NCBI GenBank assembly: GCA_003155465.1
Contig: PMCR01000240.1
Coordinates: 287-19,379 of the forward strand
Direction of reading: 5' to 3'
Source: Myxococcales bacterium
Lineage (GTDB): Bacteria > Myxococcota > Polyangia > Fen-1088
Length of the DNA: 19,093 nt
In this document: positions 8,099 through 16,485 of the stretch, piece after piece
Layout of the letters: every line of letters starts with the position of its first letter
How positions within the stretch are numbered: position 1 is the stretch's first letter
Translations under genes and position numbers: made by a program
The notes under the pieces: model-generated
What the model was told of the DNA's origin: nothing
The model's database searches: none
The model's input: the letters and a program-made list of their open reading frames with translations, nothing else

Positions 8099-8277
8099 GG
8101 CGCAGTTCGAGGTAGTGAACATACCGCGATGTTCCCGATACGGATACGCCTGCGTCACTGTTTCTTACTCTTTCGATAGGGCGGCAGCCCTTCCGTCGCC
8201 AGCCACGGGCATGAAGACGCCCCCTTTCGCGTCAGTGCTCGGTGTCGGAACCGCAAGAACTCTCTGCCTCCTTCTTG

Positions 8278-8310
8278 AAAAAAAGCGCCCCGACGGCGAA
8301 CGCGGGCGCT
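8278..8310 (-). terminator. Intrinsic terminator, leftward
   Basis: On the minus strand, AGCGCCC (8304-8310) and GGGCGCT (8284-8290) form a 7-bp GC-rich stem with a 13-nt loop. It is followed directly by a run of T residues (plus-strand A run 8278-8284). On the plus strand there is no T run, so it works leftward only. It lies about 90 bp downstream of the orphan ORF ending at 8398 and upstream of asnB. Confidence 0.7.
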
Positions 8311-8397
8311 GGTACCGGGGACTGTCATGAGCCGGAGCTTGAGGACCGCTGATGCGCGCGAGGGACAACGCGCGTCGGTGCTCGCGTACGCGAACCC

Positions 8398-8604
8398 TCA
8401 TCCCGGTTCGGCGCCAAGGCGGTTCTCCCCGACCTGGATCTCCCAACGCTCGTTCGTGGACATCTGCCCCATCCGCAAGTAGGATTCGCCACCTACGAGA
8501 TGAGGACACTTGTCGGGTGTGCAGTGGATCGCCGAAAAGCCGACAGCGAGTCCGCGGACGCCAAGGAGGCCATCGCGCAGGTGCCCGTCAATGCCCCGGC
8601 GCAC
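8398..8604 (-). CDS. Hypothetical 68-residue protein or gene remnant
   Basis: A leftward frame with a GTG start at 8604 and TGA at 8398. The codon third positions are GC-rich as in its neighbours. The translation (segments GLAVGFSAIHCTPDKCPHL and MSTNERWEIQVG) is of mixed, protein-like composition with two cysteines, His and Pro, and is not obviously low-complexity. An intrinsic terminator about 90 bp downstream on the same strand suggests a real or former transcription unit. No family is recognised. It may be the 3' end of a gene whose 5' part was replaced by the rightward SDR gene, or chance. Confidence 0.3.
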   Translation of the reverse strand: MRRGIDGHLRDGLLGVRGLAVGFSAIHCTPDKCPHLVGGESYLRMGQMSTNERWEIQVGENRLGAEPG

Positions 8605-8621
8605 TCATGGTGGCGCATGGC

Positions 8622-9560
8622 ATGAGGGCCATTGTTGCAGGTTCCTCCGGCTTCATTGGCGGCGTGATTGCCCGTGATCTCCGTCAGCGAGGGTTTGAAG
8701 TGCATGGATGGGACCGGTGCCCTCCCGTGGCGACAGCCCCTTCCGGCGGGCATCAGGTCACAAGCAGAACGATCGATCTTGCGACTGATGAGATAACTCT
8801 GTACATCCAACGTTGCGCGCCAGATCTCGTCGTGCATGCCGCCGGACCTGCCTCGGTCGCGGCCTCTCTCAGCGAACCGCTGAGTGATTGCCGCGATACT
8901 ACGACACCCTGGCACCGGCTTCTCGACGGGATCAGGCAGTCCGGCACCCACCCGTTCGTCATACTGATATCCAGTGCCGCCGTCTATGGCGAGCCGGACA
9001 CACAGCCCGTTGCGGAATCATGTCCCCTCCGGCCAGTGTCGCCCTATGGCTATCACCGCCGTATGAACGAACTGTTGGCAGAGGAGTATGCGTGGCTCTT
9101 CGGGCTCGACATCGCCATCGGCCGCCTCTTCTCGACGTTCGGCCCATCGCAACATCGCCTCCTGGTCTGGGAGCTTTTTGCGCAAGCGTTTTCTGCCTCC
9201 GATGCCATCGTGCTTCAGGGCACGGGCATGGAGACGCGCGACTATCTGTTTGAGGATGATCTCGCTCTATCCGTAGCTTTGCTCGCACTTGCCCGGCCCA
9301 AAGGGCTGACGACCTGGAACGTCGCGACGGGGCGCGGCGTCACGACACGCGAGCTTGCCAAACTCGTTGCGGCTGCGGCGGGAAGACCAAAACCAATCGA
9401 TTGCCGTGGCATGATCCGCCGCGGCGAGCCACTGCACTGGACCGCTGACGTTGGACGCCTGCACACCCTCCTTGCCGGTGGGCGACTGATAACACTGGAA
9501 GATGGACTTGGGCGCTGCGCCCGTGTCTGGGCGAAAGAACGACAAGGAGGTGAAGCCTAG
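8622..9560 (+). CDS. NAD-dependent sugar epimerase/dehydratase (extended SDR) with altered YxxxK
   Basis: A 312-residue extended SDR acting on a nucleotide sugar of unknown identity. The N-terminus MRAIVAGSSGFIGG carries the GxxGxxG NAD-binding loop (7-13). SSAAVYG (117-123) carries the catalytic serine region. The catalytic tyrosine motif reads SPYGYHRR, so Tyr142 is present but the expected lysine is Arg146. The ATG at 8622 was chosen because the beta strand starts there; ATG 8607 is an in-frame alternative, and the frame is open to 8352 without protein-like content. It is followed 2 bp later by a GT4 gene, so the two are probably co-transcribed. The loss of Lys could lower or change activity. 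Confidence 0.85.
   Translation: MRAIVAGSSGFIGGVIARDLRQRGFEVHGWDRCPPVATAPSGGHQVTSRTIDLATDEITLYIQRCAPDLVVHAAGPASVAASLSEPLSDCRDTTTPWHRLLDGIRQSGTHPFVILISSAAVYGEPDTQPVAESCPLRPVSPYGYHRRMNELLAEEYAWLFGLDIAIGRLFSTFGPSQHRLLVWELFAQAFSASDAIVLQGTGMETRDYLFEDDLALSVALLALARPKGLTTWNVATGRGVTTRELAKLVAAAAGRPKPIDCRGMIRRGEPLHWTADVGRLHTLLAGGRLITLEDGLGRCARVWAKERQGGEA
9544..9553 (+). promoter_or_regulatory. Near-perfect Shine-Dalgarno for the GT4 gene at 9563
   Basis: AAGGAGGTGA is a full match to the anti-Shine-Dalgarno complement. It lies 9 nt before the ATG at 9563 and inside the last codons of the preceding SDR gene. It suggests strong re-initiation and confirms the start. Confidence 0.75.
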
Positions 9561-9562
9561 CG

Positions 9563-10678
9563 ATGCGCATCGGCTTCGTTGACAAACCCGGATGGGAGGG
9601 AGGTCGGCTTTACGTCGAAAACCTCGCGCGGTGTCTGCTGCGCCTTCCCGTGGGGGAGCGCCCCCATATCCATTGGTTCGGCGAATCGCGGCCGCTGCAC
9701 CCGGAGCTCGGGGGCATCAGGCGGCATGACTTTCCGCCGCCCAGGATCAGGGCCGCGGTTCGAGTCGAACGGTGTTTGGCCATCGCACGCGCAGCCCAAC
9801 GAGAGGCTTTGGATTTCGTGTATCCATTCCCAGGGCGCCTATGCGGACGTGGTGGCAGCGCATACTGGATTCCGGACCTTCAGCATCGCCGCCTGCCTGA
9901 CCAGTTTTCACCCGCGCGACTGCTGCAGCGAAATGTCGCATATCAGGTGTTTGCTGCCACCGCACCACTGGTCGTGTTGTCCAGCGAGGCGGTCAGGGCT
10001 GACCTGCGCGAATGGGTTCCGAGTCTCGATGCCAACACACGGTTGCTGCGGTTCGCAACGCCGCTTGCACACGGCGATATCGATGAATCCTCGGAACGGA
10101 TGCGCAGCGTTCTCGCGGTTCTGCCGAAACGTTTCGCCTACGTGCCGAACCAGATGTTCCGTCACAAGGACCACCCGACTGTGCTGAGGGCAATCGCCAG
10201 GCTTCGCGCCAGCCGGGGACTTCGAGTTCCCTTCGTGTTCTCGGGTGAGCGCGTGGACCAGCGGCATCCGGAGTGGTCACAGGAGATCGATCGACTGGTT
10301 CGGCACCTCGGCTTGGACCAGGACGTGTTCTTCCTCGGTCTGGTGCCGCGAGCGACCCAGCTCGCGGTGTTCCGTCGGGCGCATGTCATCGTACAGCCGT
10401 CTCTGTTCGAGGGGTGGAGCACCGTCGTCGAGGACGCCCGCGCGCTAGGACAGCGAATCCTGCTTTCCAGGATCCCACCCAACGTCGAACAAGCGCCAGA
10501 ACTCGGAACGTACTTCGAGGCCGGCGATGACCAAACACTGGCCGAGGCACTCGCCCAGTGTTGGGACACTGCACCGCCCGCGCTGCCAATGTCCGAGTTG
10601 GTTGCGAAAGCCGACGCTCGCGCCATCGCGGTAGCGCGGAGATTCCTCGACATAGCCCAGGAGGGTCGACGCAAATGA
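9563..10678 (+). CDS. Glycosyltransferase, GT4 family
   Basis: A 371-residue GT-B fold glycosyltransferase, cytoplasmic or peripheral to the membrane. The N-terminal acceptor domain starts MRIGFVDKPGWEGG with a glycine-rich loop. The C-terminal donor domain has PNQMFRHKDHPTVLRAI (195-211), FVFSGE, and the acidic EX7E motif Glu283-Gly-Trp-Ser-Thr-Val-Val-Glu290 typical of retaining GT4 enzymes. It follows the SDR gene after 2 bp with a very strong ribosome site, and its TGA overlaps the next ATG (ATGA at 10675-10678). The donor sugar cannot be told from the sequence. Confidence 0.88.
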   Translation: MRIGFVDKPGWEGGRLYVENLARCLLRLPVGERPHIHWFGESRPLHPELGGIRRHDFPPPRIRAAVRVERCLAIARAAQREALDFVYPFPGRLCGRGGSAYWIPDLQHRRLPDQFSPARLLQRNVAYQVFAATAPLVVLSSEAVRADLREWVPSLDANTRLLRFATPLAHGDIDESSERMRSVLAVLPKRFAYVPNQMFRHKDHPTVLRAIARLRASRGLRVPFVFSGERVDQRHPEWSQEIDRLVRHLGLDQDVFFLGLVPRATQLAVFRRAHVIVQPSLFEGWSTVVEDARALGQRILLSRIPPNVEQAPELGTYFEAGDDQTLAEALAQCWDTAPPALPMSELVAKADARAIAVARRFLDIAQEGRRK

Positions 10679-11625
10679 CCGATCTCGCTCCGGTGGCCCT
10701 ATTCGCTTTCCGGCGGCCCTGGACTACCGTCCAGAGCCTCTACGCGCTCTCTCGCTGCCCGGAGGCTAAGGACACCGAACTCACAATCTATTGCGATGCG
10801 CCCCGCCGCGCTAGCGAAGAGGCGGACACGTGCTTGGTGCGCGAAATTGCGAAATCGCGGAACTGGTGTGGGCGTACTCGTGTGGTCGAGCGCACTGAGA
10901 ACCTGGGGCTCGCCCGATCAATCATAGCCGGGGTGCGCGACCTCTGTGAGTCGCGCGGGCGGGTTGTGGTCCTAGAAGACGATCTTCTGGTCTCCCGAAG
11001 TTTCCTGGCCTACATGAACTCGGCCCTGTTGCGCTACGCCGGGGACGACCGTGTTGCACAGATTTCCGGGCATCAGTTCCCAATCGGCTTGCCTGGCGGA
11101 TCCTGTGGATTCTTGCCGGCAGCGACGAGCTGGGGATGGGGAACCTGGCAACGCGCTTGGGCTGGGTTCGATGAGCAGCCCGACGTGCTCCCTTTGCGGG
11201 ACTGCTTCGTGCGCTGGGCCTTCGATCAGCAGGGGGCCTATCCGTACTCCGCCATGCTCCTGAACCAGATGGACGGCCGCGCCGATTCCTGGGCGATCCG
11301 CTGGAACTGGGCCGTTTTCCGATCCAAGAAGTTGGTCCTTCATCCTTCGCGTACCTTGGTGCGCAACATCGGATTCGGAGACACCGCCACGCACACCCGC
11401 CGGAGAGTTTTCGCCACGCCACCGGATGGCTGGGAACCCGACGCGCCCGCTCCCGCGCTCCCTGCCGGGGACGACGCGGAGGTTAACCCAGCATGGCTCG
11501 CCGCTTGGCGCATTGCGGTTGCGGGTCCAGCTCCCGTGCGTGTTTACCGCCAGGTCCGCTCACTCCTTCCCGTCGCTCGCGGATTGCTCGGCATAGGCCC
11601 ACTTGCAAGCCGGAGGCACGCATGA
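10675..11625 (+). CDS. GT-A-like glycosyltransferase (first of a paralogous pair)
   Basis: A 316-residue protein with the look of a GT2-like nucleotide-diphospho-sugar transferase. MTDLAPVALFAFRRPWTTVQSL opens the fold. VLEDDLL carries an EDD (101-103) in the DxD metal-binding position. SWGWGTWQRAW (152-162) and NIGFGDTATHT (231-241) are shared with the protein at 16486-17400, so the two are paralogues. The start at 10675 overlaps the previous stop in ATGA and has AGGAGG at 10659-10664. The frame is open upstream to 10558, but that lies within the GT4 gene. The stop overlaps the acyltransferase ATG, giving a three-gene coupled unit. Donor and linkage are unknown. Confidence 0.82.
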   Translation: MTDLAPVALFAFRRPWTTVQSLYALSRCPEAKDTELTIYCDAPRRASEEADTCLVREIAKSRNWCGRTRVVERTENLGLARSIIAGVRDLCESRGRVVVLEDDLLVSRSFLAYMNSALLRYAGDDRVAQISGHQFPIGLPGGSCGFLPAATSWGWGTWQRAWAGFDEQPDVLPLRDCFVRWAFDQQGAYPYSAMLLNQMDGRADSWAIRWNWAVFRSKKLVLHPSRTLVRNIGFGDTATHTRRRVFATPPDGWEPDAPAPALPAGDDAEVNPAWLAAWRIAVAGPAPVRVYRQVRSLLPVARGLLGIGPLASRRHA

Positions 11626-12206
11626 ATCCCAAGGACCTCCTACGGCGTGGCGAATGGATTGCGTCTCGCCTGCTCTGGCTGCGTGGCCGACAGATCGAGA
11701 TCATGCCTGGCGCCAGGGTGCGTGCGTCTCGCCTCCGCGCGGCGCCAGGGGCACGCATCTCCGTTTCCGAGGGCGCGCTGGTGGAGGCTCACATTGTGGC
11801 TGAACGCCCGGGAGCCGTCGTCGAAATTGGAACCCACACCTTCATAGGATCATCTGCCATCACGTGCGCCAAGCGCGTGACCATCGGGCCGCGGGTTCTC
11901 ATCGCGTGGGGTTGCGGGATCACGGATCACGACTCCCACTCATTGGACTGGCGCACGCGTCGGGACGACGCTGAACGCTGGACCCGAGGCGAAAAAGACT
12001 GGTCCGGAGTTGCGATCGCGCCGGTCACGATTGAAGAGGGTGCGTGGGTGGGCATGCACGCGATCATTCTCAAGGGCGTCACCATTGGTGCGCGAAGCGT
12101 GGTTGCGGCTGGAAGCGTGGTTGTCAGGGACGTCCCGCCGGACACCCTCGTGGCCGGCAATCCTGCGCGAGCCATTCGTCGCCTCAACGAGAAAATCCGG
12201 GAATGA
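11622..12206 (+). CDS. Hexapeptide-repeat acyltransferase (WbbJ/maltose O-acetyltransferase-like)
   Basis: A 194-residue left-handed beta-helix acyltransferase, likely acetyl-CoA dependent, acting on a sugar of the repeat unit. Hexapeptide turns run from about residue 66 to 178, including VTIGPRVLI and VTIGARSVVAAGSVVVRDVP. TDHDSHSLDW (101-110) is the conserved His-containing loop that supplies the catalytic histidine in the family. It ends with the usual AGNPARAIRR. The ATG at 11622 overlaps the preceding stop by 4 bp. The frame is open upstream to 11493, but that part is inside the GT gene. Position among glycosyltransferases suggests O-acetyl decoration; N-acetylation is possible. Confidence 0.85.
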   Translation: MNPKDLLRRGEWIASRLLWLRGRQIEIMPGARVRASRLRAAPGARISVSEGALVEAHIVAERPGAVVEIGTHTFIGSSAITCAKRVTIGPRVLIAWGCGITDHDSHSLDWRTRRDDAERWTRGEKDWSGVAIAPVTIEEGAWVGMHAIILKGVTIGARSVVAAGSVVVRDVPPDTLVAGNPARAIRRLNEKIRE

Positions 12207-12664
12207 TGAGAGTCAGCTGGTACAAGCTGGAACGTCGTCGGCATGCCGGGCTCCAGCCCCGTGACAATGCTGACGCAGCCGATCTCGCCGAGAGACTATG
12301 GATTTGCACCCACGCGCCAATAGGTCACCACTCAACCTGGGTGGCATCAAGTTGCCTGGGCTAGCCATTCTTCCGATCACGCCCATCATGCCGGTGGATC
12401 CGCTGGCCCGGGCTACCAAATCGGACTTGAACCCGATAGTACTGCGGCAATATGCACCGGGGACTCGCCCCGGCACGCTCCATTCGGTCGAGACACCCCG
12501 AGGAAGGCGTGCGGCTAGTGGCAACCCGCAGGTGATCGTCCATGCCCTGGTGGCAGCGACTCTCGTGGCGAGTACCCGCGGGATGAGACAGGCGTGCCAG
12601 TGGGTCGTCTGAGTCGCCGTGAAATCGTTGGCGGGCTCCGCCCGTCGATGGGAACCGAAGTGGC
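12207..12664. other. 458-bp decayed region between acyltransferase and Wzy-like gene
   Basis: No intact gene is supported here. A short frame begins at 12203 (ATGATG overlapping the acyltransferase stop) and ends after 54 codons at 12364. Its product is not recognised, but the ATGA coupling suggests a gene once continued the operon. A second frame, 12298-12612, ends in a segment homologous to the downstream membrane protein and is listed as a relic. No terminator was seen. Confidence 0.5.
12298..12612 (+). pseudogene. Relic of a Wzy/O-antigen-ligase-like gene
   Basis: The last 27 codons before the TGA (12529-12609) encode a stretch including HALVAATLVASTRGMRQACQ. It aligns without gaps to residues 115-141 of the intact membrane protein downstream ([20 protein letters not shown]), with about 12 identities and many conservative changes. 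Several shared residues use different synonymous codons, so the copies diverged while coding and this is not a recent duplication. Upstream codons in this frame are less clearly related, and the frame stops where the homologue continues. It looks like the remains of a second polymerase/ligase gene. Confidence 0.5.
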
Positions 12665-13942
12665 ATGATCGGTTTCGCGGTTCTGGGCGTTTTCGCCGCC
12701 ATGCTGATCCGGGCCGTCCGTAGACCCGGCGTCGCGATGGCGCTTCTGCTGCTCTTCTTTGCCGGAAAGCAGCTCGTGCAAGTTTCGATTCCTTTTTTTG
12801 CGGAACGGGGCCCCGTCCTCAACGTTGCGGTCTTCGGGGCACTCGGACTGCTCTGGATCTACCGCGCGCTGCGCGGGCGGGCAGAACAAATGCTGGGAAT
12901 CCCGCGCGAGTACGGGCTGCATTTGCTCTTCTTCGCTTTCGCGCTGCTGTCGATGCTGTGGTCCATGGATCCCGAAGTGTGGGACCATTTTCTCGAAAAG
13001 GCCCCCAATCTGGTGGTCTACGCGCTCCTGGTTCCATCGCTCCTTGCCAGCACACGAGGAATCAGCGAAGCCTACCAGTGGATCACTTGGGTGGGCGGCG
13101 CGATGTGCATTCTGTGCCTGTTTGGCAGCTCCGAATCGATCAGCGCCGACCGCCTCGCCCTCGCAGCCGAGATGGAGACCGGCGGGACACTCGGGTTGAA
13201 TCCCCTGGCCATCGGATCGATGGGGGCGTGGACCCTGATCGCGGCGGCACTCGGGGAATTCCCGCGTCGCCGCATCGTCTCTTTGCTGCGCCTGGTAGTC
13301 GCGGTTGCAGGCCTGGTGGTCGTCGCTCGCAGCTCCCGGGGAGATCTATTCGCCGCGCTGATCGCCGTAGTTTTCTTCGGAATGATTCCCACCAGCACCG
13401 CGAAGGGACTCCAAGGGCGCCGGCTAGCTGCGGGCCTTGTGGCCGTCGTAGTTGGTGCGGCGGTTCTCTACTATGGTTTGTTCCTGACTGACTACTGGTC
13501 AAGATACGAGAACCTTTTTGAAGACGCAGGGGTGATATCACGACAGGAGATGATTGGCGGCGTCCTGGACTACTACATCGAGCACCCCAGTACCTGGCTC
13601 TTTGGTTCGGGGTGGTGGTCCTCGTTCGCGATCGTCGGCTTCTATCCTCACGACGGCCCTGTCCAAGCGCTGTGCGAGTTGGGCCTGGTCGGAGCGGCAG
13701 TCTGGTGGTCTTCCGTCATATTTGTCTTCACCCGCGGCCTGCGCCTCGCTTTTCTGGCGAGCCGAGTGGGCTCGCGCTCGCTGGACGTGGTTCGACCCGC
13801 TCTCGCCCTCATGCTATGCACGTTGCTCAGCAACATGAAGGCAGGCGACTGCGTTGACGTCTGGCTGGCTTTGACGCTGTCGACGGCATCCCAGCTGATC
13901 AGACGGTTCCGTCCCGAATCAGAGAAGTCGTTGTTCCGTTGA
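12665..13942 (+). CDS. O-antigen polymerase/ligase-like integral membrane protein (Wzy/WaaL type)
   Basis: A 425-residue polytopic membrane protein. Hydrophobic segments are spread along the whole length (for example about 22-45, 52-68, 84-100, 115-130, 141-152, and several after 175). The late loop [12 protein letters not shown]...[19 protein letters not shown] is the periplasmic motif region of the Wzy_C/O-antigen ligase family, where H-N/D and ELG-LG residues are typical. It would polymerise repeat units or ligate the glycan in the periplasm. Wzy and ligase cannot be separated by sequence alone. The ATG at 12665 is the first start after an in-frame stop at 12620. The preceding relic of a related gene is notable. 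Confidence 0.82.
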   Translation: MIGFAVLGVFAAMLIRAVRRPGVAMALLLLFFAGKQLVQVSIPFFAERGPVLNVAVFGALGLLWIYRALRGRAEQMLGIPREYGLHLLFFAFALLSMLWSMDPEVWDHFLEKAPNLVVYALLVPSLLASTRGISEAYQWITWVGGAMCILCLFGSSESISADRLALAAEMETGGTLGLNPLAIGSMGAWTLIAAALGEFPRRRIVSLLRLVVAVAGLVVVARSSRGDLFAALIAVVFFGMIPTSTAKGLQGRRLAAGLVAVVVGAAVLYYGLFLTDYWSRYENLFEDAGVISRQEMIGGVLDYYIEHPSTWLFGSGWWSSFAIVGFYPHDGPVQALCELGLVGAAVWWSSVIFVFTRGLRLAFLASRVGSRSLDVVRPALALMLCTLLSNMKAGDCVDVWLALTLSTASQLIRRFRPESEKSLFR

Positions 13943-14103
13943 GCAGTCAAGGAGACGGACCAGCCGCTGGCCCAACTTGCGCATCCCCTCGGCCCGGGCC
14001 TCCGCCATCTCCTTCCGAGGAGAACTGCGCCACGGCTGGCTTTGGCAGTTTCAAGAACACGTTGCACTGGCGATCGGGAACTACCTGGTGGATAAGTAGG
14101 TCC

Positions 14104-15162
14104 ATGAAGATCCTGGTAACAGGCAGCAGCGGCCTGATCGGCTCGGAAGCGGTCGAGTATTTCGACAAGCAGGGACATCAGGTCGACGGCATCGACAACA
14201 ACATGCGCCGGGTCTTTTTCGGCCCGGCGGGGGACACCACCTGGCGGCTTGAGCAACTGAAAAGGTGCACGGGCGCCTTCCGGCACGTGGCTCTGGACAT
14301 TCGCGACCGGGAGAGCCTTCTTGCCCTCTTTGAGGGGAAGCGTTACGACCTGATCATCCACTGCGCGTCGCAGCCTTCCCATGACAAGGCCAAGGAGATC
14401 CCGTTGGTGGATTTCGACGTGAACGCCACGGGCACGCTGAACCTGCTGGAAGCGACCAGGCTCTTCTGCCCGGAAGCTGTCTTCATCTTCATGAGCACCA
14501 ACAAGGTCTACGGGGATGTGCCCAACGAACTGCCCTTGGTGGAGCAGGAGACGCGCTGGGAATATGCTCGCCCCGAGAACCACCACGGCATCGACGAGAG
14601 CTGCCGCATCGATCGCTGCCTGCACTCGGTGTTTGGCGCATCCAAGGTGGCGGCGGATGTGATGACGCAAGAATATGGACGCTACTTTGGCCTGAAGACC
14701 TGCATCTTTCGTGGCGGCTGCCTGACCGGCCCATCCCATTCCGGCGTGGAGTTACACGGCTTCCTCAGCTACCTGGTCAAGGTAGGCGTGCGCGGCGGCA
14801 GCTACACGATCTATGGATACAAAGGCAAGCAAGTGCGCGACAACATCCACAGCCTGGATGTGATACGAGCCATTGAGGCCTTTGCCCGGAATCCACGCTC
14901 CGGCGAAGTGTACAACCTGGGCGGCGGGCGTGAAAACAGCGTGTCGATGCTTGAGGCCATGGCCATGATCTCGGGACTCACAGGGCGGGCTTTCCCGTAT
15001 CGCTACGACGAGCAGGCTCGGGTGGGCGATCACATCTGCTACATCTCCGATTTGCGCAAACTGCGCAGCCACTTTCCCGAGTGGAACATCTCGATCAGTT
15101 TGAAGGTGATCATCGAGCAGATGGTAAGGGCCGAAGAAGCGCACATGCGGGAGGAAGCCTAG
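14104..15162 (+). CDS. NAD-dependent sugar epimerase (CDP-paratose 2-epimerase-like SDR)
   Basis: A 352-residue extended [20 protein letters not shown] opens with the GxxGxxG loop; [10 protein letters not shown] carries the STNKVYG signature of the CDP-paratose/CDP-tyvelose 2-epimerase branch. The catalytic motif reads [11 protein letters not shown], so the usual tyrosine is phenylalanine while the lysine is kept. [19 protein letters not shown] and [14 protein letters not shown] are further branch signatures. The ATG at 14104 was chosen since it begins the first beta strand; the open frame back to 13939 is low in protein-like content. The preceding 161 bp hold nothing recognisable. A GT4 gene follows after 8 bp. 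The substrate is not certain. Confidence 0.87.
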   Translation: MKILVTGSSGLIGSEAVEYFDKQGHQVDGIDNNMRRVFFGPAGDTTWRLEQLKRCTGAFRHVALDIRDRESLLALFEGKRYDLIIHCASQPSHDKAKEIPLVDFDVNATGTLNLLEATRLFCPEAVFIFMSTNKVYGDVPNELPLVEQETRWEYARPENHHGIDESCRIDRCLHSVFGASKVAADVMTQEYGRYFGLKTCIFRGGCLTGPSHSGVELHGFLSYLVKVGVRGGSYTIYGYKGKQVRDNIHSLDVIRAIEAFARNPRSGEVYNLGGGRENSVSMLEAMAMISGLTGRAFPYRYDEQARVGDHICYISDLRKLRSHFPEWNISISLKVIIEQMVRAEEAHMREEA

Positions 15163-15170
15163 CAATCGCG

Positions 15171-16388
15171 ATGCGCATTCTGATTCTCAGCCAGCATTTT
15201 CCGCCGGAACCGATCGTACGCCTGCGCGACCTGACGCAATACCTGGCTAGGCAGGGGCATGAGGTCTCGGTGCTAACCACCTTTCCCTCGTACCCGCTGG
15301 GACGCGTGTACGACGGGTACGCCCTGGCTCTGACAGCCAACCAGCAGGAGTTGGGCGTGCCGGTACACCGAGTTTTCGCCGTGCCATATCGCGGCACGGT
15401 CAAGGGCAAGCGCATGGTTTCGTATTTCTCATTTGCACTTGCCAGCCTGCTACTGGGGCTACTGCCGAGGCGCCGGCCTGACGTGATGTACGTCTACCAT
15501 CCGCCGTTGACTACCGGTCTGTCGGCCGCCCTGTTCAACCTGATGTCTGGCGTGCCCTTCGTCTATGATGTCCAAGACTTGTGGCCTGAGGCGATCGTGG
15601 CCGCCGGCATGTTGCGCGAAGGTAGCAGCACCTATCGCGGTCTGCGCTGGATGGAGAACCTGGTCTATCGGCAGGCCCGCCATGTCAACGTCCTGTCAGG
15701 AGGGATGAAGAGCAACCTGCTAGGCAAGGGGGTGCCAGAGCAGAAGATCAGTGTGATCTCGAACTGGGGCGATCCTGACACCTATCAGCCCGCCGACAGC
15801 AGCGACCTGCGCCGAACCCTGGGGTGGGGAGACCGCTTCGTGGCTATGCTTGCTGGCAACCTGGGCCTGACCCACGGCCTGGAAACGGTGATCACTGCAG
15901 CCGAGCGGCTGCAAGCCAACCCTGACGTTCTTTTCGTATTTGTCGGTTCCGGGGCCGCCAAGCCGGCTTTGGTGGCAGATGCGGCAGCGAGGGGCTTACA
16001 GAACGTGAAGTTCTACGATCAGGTTCCACCTGCCAAGGCGGCTCGCTACATAAATGCCGCCGATGTGATGCTGGTGCACTTGAAGCCTACGTTGGAAGGG
16101 GAGTTTTCACTGCCACATCGCATTTTCTCTTACATGCTGTGTGGCAAACCAATCCTGGCGGCCGCCACGGGGGGCACCGCCGAGATCATCCAGGCCAACG
16201 ACTGCGGCTGGATCTGCCCGCCATCGAACCCTGCGGCGCTGAGCGCTTTGGTGGCACAGGCAGCCGCGGATCCCGCAGCTCGCCGGCGCCTGGGACAGAA
16301 CGGCTTGGCAACGGCGCATGGTCCCTACAGCCGGGAGCATCTACTGGCGCAGATCGAGCAGACCATCGTGGAAGCGGCGCACGGGTAG
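15171..16388 (+). CDS. Glycosyltransferase, GT4 family, WbuB/WcaI-like
   Basis: A 405-residue GT-B glycosyltransferase. The N-terminus MRILILSQHFPPEP and the VYDVQDLWPEAIVAAGML block (131-148) are hallmarks of the WbuB/WcaI branch, whose characterised members transfer deoxyamino sugars such as L-FucNAc, or fucose, to lipid-linked acceptors. The donor domain shows VISNWGDPDTYQP, MLAGNLGLTHGLETVI and LVHLKPTLEGEFSLPHRIFSYMLCGKPIL. The start at 15171 has GGGAGGAAG at 15149-15157; the frame is open upstream into the SDR gene. It is 8 bp after the epimerase stop, so the two form a likely sugar-making and sugar-transferring pair. Donor identity is inference only. Confidence 0.88.
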   Translation: MRILILSQHFPPEPIVRLRDLTQYLARQGHEVSVLTTFPSYPLGRVYDGYALALTANQQELGVPVHRVFAVPYRGTVKGKRMVSYFSFALASLLLGLLPRRRPDVMYVYHPPLTTGLSAALFNLMSGVPFVYDVQDLWPEAIVAAGMLREGSSTYRGLRWMENLVYRQARHVNVLSGGMKSNLLGKGVPEQKISVISNWGDPDTYQPADSSDLRRTLGWGDRFVAMLAGNLGLTHGLETVITAAERLQANPDVLFVFVGSGAAKPALVADAAARGLQNVKFYDQVPPAKAARYINAADVMLVHLKPTLEGEFSLPHRIFSYMLCGKPILAAATGGTAEIIQANDCGWICPPSNPAALSALVAQAAADPAARRRLGQNGLATAHGPYSREHLLAQIEQTIVEAAHG

Positions 16389-16485
16389 GGCCGTGTTGTT
16401 GCGAGAGGTCCTGTGGCATCACTTCACTCTGGCGCAACCCCACCGCTTGGGCTTACCCTCCCGCGAGGTTCTTGAGCGAGGCACG

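Larger units (their letters stand above)
8099..8621. other. 523-bp divergent gap between asnB and the SDR gene
   Basis: This gap should contain promoters for asnB (leftward) and the epimerase (rightward); no strong two-box promoter was recognised. It contains a leftward intrinsic terminator at 8278-8310 and a leftward ORF at 8398-8604, listed separately. The presence of a terminator pointing at asnB means asnB must have its own promoter between about 8099 and 8277. Confidence 0.5.

Noticed and set aside
13648..14739. 363-codon open frame on the minus strand
   Set aside because: It is antisense to the Wzy-like gene and the SDR gene at once, with no recognisable motif or ribosome site.
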